Assembly: GCA_002304945.1 (NCBI GenBank)
Contig: DBPQ01000030.1
Span: 81,229-91,568, forward strand
Source: Actinomycetales bacterium UBA1416
GTDB taxonomy: Bacteria > Actinomycetota > Actinomycetes > Actinomycetales > Actinomycetaceae
Length of the DNA: 10,340 nt
Direction: 5' to 3'
Shown: positions 7,023-10,340 of the stretch, piece after piece
How the letters are laid out: each line of letters begins with the position of its first letter
Position numbering within the stretch: position 1 is the first letter of the stretch
The notes under the pieces: generated by a model
What the model saw: the letters and a program-made list of their open reading frames with translations, nothing else
Databases searched by the model: none
Told to the model about the DNA's origin: nothing
Program-made: the position numbers and the translations under genes

Positions 7023-7123
7023 GAGTGTTGTCGAAATGTGAGGCTGCCGGCAGCGGTGCCGTCGTCCAGCCTGTGGTCTCCAGGCCGGTCGTCCGGGACA
7101 CCGACGTCCTGAACGCTCCACTC

Positions 7124-7139
7124 TGGTACGTACGTACCA
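7124..7139. promoter_or_regulatory. Perfect 16-bp palindrome (TGGTACGTACGTACCA), operator candidate
   Basis: An exact palindrome in the gap between malic enzyme and the triple RidA gene. It overlaps a candidate -10 box and the expected transcription start, so a bound dimer would repress. A spacer-less palindrome with a central ACGT core is of the kind used by TetR-family repressors (inference). No TetR gene lies in the window. Confidence 0.55.
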
Positions 7140-7164
7140 TAACAGCAGTGATGTCTCGTCGGAA
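7136..7164 (-). promoter_or_regulatory. Candidate promoter of the triple RidA gene
   Basis: On the minus strand TTCCGA (7159-7164) and TATGGT (7136-7141) are separated by 17 bases. The -10 is fair and the -35 is weak. The expected start near 7129 gives a leader of about 118 bases with no strong structure that I could see. Support comes mainly from the spacing and from the palindrome lying on the -10. Confidence 0.35.
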
Positions 7165-7178
7165 GCCCCTGCGCCGGA

Positions 7179-8789
7179 TCAGTACACCGGGCTCCACATG
7201 CGCTCCCGCACGCGGGCGCCGAGGTCGGCGGGCCGCGGTACGCGGGCGAGGCCCTGGTCGTGGGCGAGCTCGGCGACGGCGACGGCGATGCGCGCCGAGA
7301 CCTCCCGGATGTCCCGTAACGGCGGGTACAGGCTGCCGCTCGCGAGCTGCTCCTTTGAGACCAGGTCCGCGAGAGTGCGGGCCGCCACCATGAACATCTC
7401 GTCGGTCACGCGCGCCGCCTCGACGGCGGTGACCCCGAGACCCACGCCCGGGAAGATGTAGGCGTTGTTGCCCTGGCCGGGCACGAGGGTGCGACCCCGG
7501 TACTCGACCGGAGAGAACGGGCTGCCGGAGGAGAACACCGCTCTCCCCTCGGTCCACTCGTAGGCCCGGGCGGCGGTGCACTCCGCCTTCGACGTCGGGT
7601 TGGACAGGGCGAAGATGACGGGCCGCTCGTTCAGCTCCGCCATCCGCCGGACCACCTCCTGCGTGAACGCGCCGTGCTGCCCCGAGACCCCGACGAGGAA
7701 CGTGGGACGCACCTCCTCGACCGCTCCGAGCAGGTCGGGGGCGTGGACGGCCTCGTGGGCGAAGGGACGCTTGTTCTCCGTCAGGTCGGTGCGGCTCGCC
7801 ACGACGAGGCCCCGGGAGTCGACGAACCAGCAGCGCGACCGCGCCTCCGCCGTCGTCAGCCCCTCCTCGACCATGGCGGCCGCGATCAGGGTGGCGATGC
7901 CCAGCCCGGCGCCGCCGGCGCCGTGGAAGAGGAACCGCTGGTCGGCCAGCGTGCCCCCGGTGACCCGGAGCGCCGAGAGCACCCCGGCAAGCGCCACCGA
8001 CGCGGTGCCCTGGATGTCGTCGTTGAAGGTGCAGTACCGGTCGCGGTAGCGGCGCAGCAGGCGGAAGGCGTTGGCGTTGCCGAAGTCCTCGAACTGGACG
8101 AGGGCACGCGGGAAGCGGGTGGTCACCGCCTCCATGAACTCGTCCAGCAGGGCGTCATAGGCCTCTCCGCGGAGACGGGGTTCCTTCATGCCCACGTAGA
8201 AGGGGTCGTCCACGAGGTCCTGGTTGTTGGTGCCCACGTCGATGGTGATGGGCAGGGTGGTGGCCGGGTCGATGCCGGCGCACGCGGTGTAGAGGGAGAG
8301 CTTCCCGATCGGGATGCCCATGCCGTTGGCGCCGAGGTCGCCGAGCCCGAGGATGCGCTCGCCGTCGGTGACCACGATGACCCGCACGTCCTCGCGTGGC
8401 CAGTTCGCGAGGAGCTCCGCCACCGAACCGCGGTCCTCCGCGGTGATATACATACCCCGGGCGCGGCGGAAGATGTGCGAGAACTTCAGGCATGCCTGCC
8501 CGACGGTGGGGGTGTACATGATCGGCATCATCTCCTCCACATGGTCGGTGACCACGCGGTAGAAGAGGCTCTCGTTCCGGTCCTGCAGGTTGGTCAGGAT
8601 GGTGTACCGCGACAGGTCCGTGGCGGCGGCGCGCACGTTCTCCAGCACCCGCGCCTCCTGCACCTCCTGGGGGATCACCTGGTGGGGCAGGAGGCCGCGC
8701 AGGCCGTGCCGCTCCCTCTCCTCGCGGGTGTGCGCCGTCCCGTGGTTGAGCAGGGGGTCGTGGAGCAGGTCGGGGCCGTGGGGGGTCAT
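7179..8789 (-). CDS. maeA: NAD(P)-dependent malic enzyme (large ME type, 536 residues)
   Basis: Catalyses oxidative decarboxylation of L-malate to pyruvate and CO2 with reduction of NAD(P)+, a cytoplasmic link from the TCA cycle to pyruvate. The length fits the long malic enzyme family shared with eukaryotes and E. coli MaeA (SfcA). Catalytic and metal-binding residues are visible: Tyr92 in MYTPTVG, Lys163 in GANGMGIPIGKLSLYTACAG, Glu234-Asp235 in QFEDFGNANAF, and Asp257-Asp258 in FNDDIQGT. The dinucleotide fold follows at HGAGGAGLGIA (289-298), with the acidic residue in FVDSRGL (324). FALSNPTSKAEC (393-404) and GQGNNAYIFPGVGLG (438-452) complete the signature. The ATG start has AGGA five bases upstream. 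The cofactor preference (NAD or NADP) is not settled by eye. The gene is 49 bp downstream of the channel gene and could share its transcript. Confidence 0.95.
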   Translation of the reverse strand: MTPHGPDLLHDPLLNHGTAHTREERERHGLRGLLPHQVIPQEVQEARVLENVRAAATDLSRYTILTNLQDRNESLFYRVVTDHVEEMMPIMYTPTVGQACLKFSHIFRRARGMYITAEDRGSVAELLANWPREDVRVIVVTDGERILGLGDLGANGMGIPIGKLSLYTACAGIDPATTLPITIDVGTNNQDLVDDPFYVGMKEPRLRGEAYDALLDEFMEAVTTRFPRALVQFEDFGNANAFRLLRRYRDRYCTFNDDIQGTASVALAGVLSALRVTGGTLADQRFLFHGAGGAGLGIATLIAAAMVEEGLTTAEARSRCWFVDSRGLVVASRTDLTENKRPFAHEAVHAPDLLGAVEEVRPTFLVGVSGQHGAFTQEVVRRMAELNERPVIFALSNPTSKAECTAARAYEWTEGRAVFSSGSPFSPVEYRGRTLVPGQGNNAYIFPGVGLGVTAVEAARVTDEMFMVAARTLADLVSKEQLASGSLYPPLRDIREVSARIAVAVAELAHDQGLARVPRPADLGARVRERMWSPVY

Positions 8790-8807
8790 GGATGTCCTGT
8801 CGTCATT

Positions 8808-8828
8808 GCCTGAGTCTGCAGGTCAGGC
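8808..8828. repeat. Small inverted repeat ahead of malic enzyme
   Basis: GCCTGA and TCAGGC arms flank a nine-base loop that itself contains the palindrome CTGCAG. It lies in the 49-bp gap between the channel stop and the malic enzyme start, about 18 bases before the malic enzyme ATG. It could be an operator or a weak RNA hairpin; chance is possible for arms this short. Confidence 0.3.
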
Positions 8829-8838
8829 TACTCCGGGC

Positions 8839-9594
8839 TCATGGAACGGCCGGCCAGCCGTCGTTGGAACAGGCGGCGACGAGCCGGCCACGCTCGTCGA
8901 GGTGAACCGTGAGCGCGGCCTCGAAGCCGGCGTCCGCGTCGATGCCGAGGTTCCCGGCCTCCGCCCGCAGCCGCTCGGCCGCCCCGGGACCGGATCCCTC
9001 CTCGGCCTTCCCGATCGACTTGGCTCCCGCGTAGGCGTCGACGGCGGAGCGCAGGACGGCACTCAGGCCCGGGGAGACGCGGTGCTCCGGCGGGAGCTGC
9101 TCGAGAAGGAACACGGCGTCGTGCAGGAGGAGCACTGCCGGCGCCGGGGCCACCTCCCGGCGCGCGGAGTGGAAGTAGCGCAGCACCGGGTACGCCAGCT
9201 GCTGCTCCGCGGCCTCGCTCACGGCGGACGCGACCGCCGTGAGGTGGGTGTGCATCGAGTGGCCGGGATCGCCGAGCTGGGCGTGCCGGACCAGCTCGGA
9301 CGGGCTGCCGCCCAGCGCCCGAACCGAGGAGGCCATGGAACGCCGCTTGATGGCCGCGGAGATCACCGAGATGACGTAGGAGAGGGAGATGGTGAGCACG
9401 ATCGTGGTGATCAGGGTGGTGGCCGTGGCGAACAGCGTCCAGGGGAGGCCGGACGGGATGAGGTCGCCGTACCCGAGGCTCGAGGCCGTCGTCGTCACGA
9501 AGTACCAGAGCTGGGTGAGATCGGCGTGGGAACCGGTGGTGTTGGAGACCACGCTGCCCGGGTGCGCGGCCAGCACGAGCCACGTGCCGAGCAC
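8839..9594 (-). CDS. Single-pore potassium channel-like protein (Ion_trans_2 type), about 251 residues
   Basis: The pore region is clear: pore helix LTQLWYFVTTTAS (26-38) and selectivity filter SSLGYGDLIP (38-47). The canonical filter TVGYGD reads SLGYGD here. A strong second membrane helix follows (53-80, LFATATTLITTIVLTISLSYVISVISA), then KRR. The remaining 170 residues are cytoplasmic and mostly helical, with no RCK/TrkA nucleotide fold that I recognise. The first helix is short: only about 17 residues precede the turret, and an in-frame TGA lies 24 bases upstream of the GTG at 9594. No Shine-Dalgarno is visible, so the start may be mis-assigned or the 5' end frameshifted. A bacterial 2TM K+ channel with an uncharacterised cytoplasmic domain is the best call. 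The gene follows its upstream neighbour by 38 bp, so they are probably co-transcribed. Confidence 0.72.
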   Translation of the reverse strand: MLGTWLVLAAHPGSVVSNTTGSHADLTQLWYFVTTTASSLGYGDLIPSGLPWTLFATATTLITTIVLTISLSYVISVISAAIKRRSMASSVRALGGSPSELVRHAQLGDPGHSMHTHLTAVASAVSEAAEQQLAYPVLRYFHSARREVAPAPAVLLLHDAVFLLEQLPPEHRVSPGLSAVLRSAVDAYAGAKSIGKAEEGSGPGAAERLRAEAGNLGIDADAGFEAALTVHLDERGRLVAACSNDGWPAVP

Positions 9595-9632
9595 GGTAGG
9601 ACGGCGATCGGATCACCGCCCCCGCACCGCGT

Positions 9633-10340
9633 TCAGGACGCGGTCTCCGGTGGTCGCAGCGCCCGGACACACTCCTCGATCTCGCGGCGTGCCTGCCGGA
9701 GCGCGGCGGTGGCCGTGACGCCGCCGAAGTCCGGCAGGAGATCGGCCTGGTCGAGAGCGGCGCGGAGGGCCTGCACCGCGGAGGAGAGTGCCGCGACCGG
9801 GCGTGCCCTCGCCGGGTCCGGCCCATCCGCGACGAGGTCCTCGAGACAGTCCGCGAGGTCGACGAGGCGTGACCGCCCGATCGTCCACACGCCGGCGCGC
9901 CCGTACGCGCCCTGGGCGAGGAGGTTCGGGATGAGCTGGTCGGACACCCAGGTGGCCTCCTCGACGGCGCCGCTCACCTGCTCCTCCCAATCCGCGCGGG
10001 CACGACGACGCGAGAGCAGGACGCCGAGCGCGACCGCGGCAGCGACGAGCAGGAGGAGGACCAGCCACCACCAGCCGAGACCGGCGTCGGAGACCGGCTC
10101 GTCATCCGCGCCGGGCTCGTCCTCCGCGACGGCCGGGAGGCTGGGCGACGCGGTGGGAGCGGCCGCCGGGGCGGTGGTCGGCGCTGGCGGTGCAGGCGCC
10201 GTCGTCGTCTCGACCGGAGGGGAGGTCGCGACGGGTGGCGCGGGGCTCGCCGCCGGTGGCAGCGTGGGCACGGACGGCAGGGTGGGCAGCGACGGCAGGG
10301 TGGGAAGGGACGTGGGGAGGGACGGGAGGGTGGGCAACGC
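9633..10340 (-). CDS. Pro-rich, single-pass membrane protein of unknown function (partial, N-terminus outside window)
   Basis: 235 codons are visible; the reading frame continues past the right edge, so the real start is not seen. The first part (about 1-85 of the visible chain) is low complexity: LPTLPS repeats, then Ala/Pro/Thr/Val-rich sequence and an acidic stretch AEDEPGADDEP. One hydrophobic helix follows (WWWLVLLLLVAAAVALGVLL) with RRRAR after it, which by the positive-inside rule puts the repeats outside the cell. The last 120 residues look helical and contain WVSDQLIPNLL, LVDLADCLEDLV and ALRQARREIEECVRAL; I recognise no family. The repeats may act as a wall-spanning stalk. The adjacent downstream channel gene (38 bp gap) suggests a membrane or envelope role, but function is unknown. 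Confidence 0.7.
   Translation of the reverse strand, partial: ALPTLPSLPTSLPTLPSLPTLPSVPTLPPAASPAPPVATSPPVETTTAPAPPAPTTAPAAAPTASPSLPAVAEDEPGADDEPVSDAGLGWWWLVLLLLVAAAVALGVLLSRRRARADWEEQVSGAVEEATWVSDQLIPNLLAQGAYGRAGVWTIGRSRLVDLADCLEDLVADGPDPARARPVAALSSAVQALRAALDQADLLPDFGGVTATAALRQARREIEECVRALRPPETAS
10258..10340 (-). repeat. Tandem 18-bp repeats encoding LPTLPS
   Basis: On the coding strand the units read as LPTLPS-like hexapeptides: 10258-10275, 10276-10293 and 10294-10311, a shortened 12-bp unit at 10312-10323, and a further unit cut by the window edge. Units are close but not identical. The array continues beyond the window, so copy number is unknown. Being in frame, its length could vary without breaking the gene. 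Confidence 0.7.

Noticed and set aside
7012..7581. Upstream extension of the RidA frame into the malic enzyme gene
   Set aside because: The extension reads Arg/Pro/Gly-rich sequence and covers the malic enzyme C-terminus in another frame; the GTG at 7011 has a good ribosome site.
8786..8806. Six-codon mini reading frame (MTTGHP) whose TGA overlaps the malic enzyme ATG
   Set aside because: The ATGA overlap is suggestive of a leader peptide, but the frame is too short and lacks a good ribosome site; chance is likely.
7674..8813. Plus-strand frame (379 codons) opposite malic enzyme
   Set aside because: Shadow of a gene whose catalytic motifs are all present on the minus strand.

Overview
The window is very GC-rich, and every gene I can support lies on the minus strand, so transcription runs from high to low coordinates. 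GTG starts, the codon bias and the protein families suggest a high-GC Gram-positive (Actinomycetota, most likely Micrococcales such as a Cellulomonas- or Georgenia-like genus). No tRNA, rRNA, insertion sequence, phage gene or CRISPR array is visible. It reads as chromosomal core or accessory metabolism, not a mobile element. No stretch over 300 bases lacks a gene.

Layout from right to left (5' to 3' on the coding strand): (1) 9633-10340, a protein cut by the window edge, with a Pro-rich tandem-repeat outer segment, one membrane helix and a helical cytoplasmic tail. (2) 8839-9594, a small single-pore K+ channel-like protein. (3) 7179-8789, a full-length NAD(P)-dependent malic enzyme. (4) 5770-7011, a 413-residue protein made of three tandem RidA/YjgF domains, preceded by a 167-bp gap that holds a perfect 16-bp palindrome over a candidate -10 box. 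(5) A perfect 15-bp stem-loop at 5720-5754. (6) 3060-5702, a P2-type Ca2+-transporting ATPase with all SERCA-like metal ligands. (7) 2418-3047, a winged-helix regulator with C-terminal cysteines typical of the SufR-like COG2345 group, with its own TATAAT box and palindromic operator candidate. (8) 1333-2421, a His-rich polytopic membrane protein resembling NnrS. (9) 1-1336, the 12-13-helix membrane half of what is probably a membrane-anchored multicopper oxidase or NirK-type copper nitrite reductase, cut by the left edge.

Genes 7, 8 and 9 form a tight operon: each stop codon overlaps the next start as ATGA. The likely reading is a self-regulated nitrite/NO or copper-redox module, with an Fe-S regulator sensing NO or O2, an NnrS-like membrane protein, and a copper reductase fused to a membrane domain. 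The Ca2+ ATPase sits 12 bp upstream, but the promoter inside its 3' end suggests the module is controlled separately.

The most unusual object is the triple RidA protein. Normal RidA enzymes are homotrimers with active sites between subunits, so one chain with three domains could fold as a covalent trimer. The malic enzyme and the RidA protein both relate to pyruvate, but their link is only by position.
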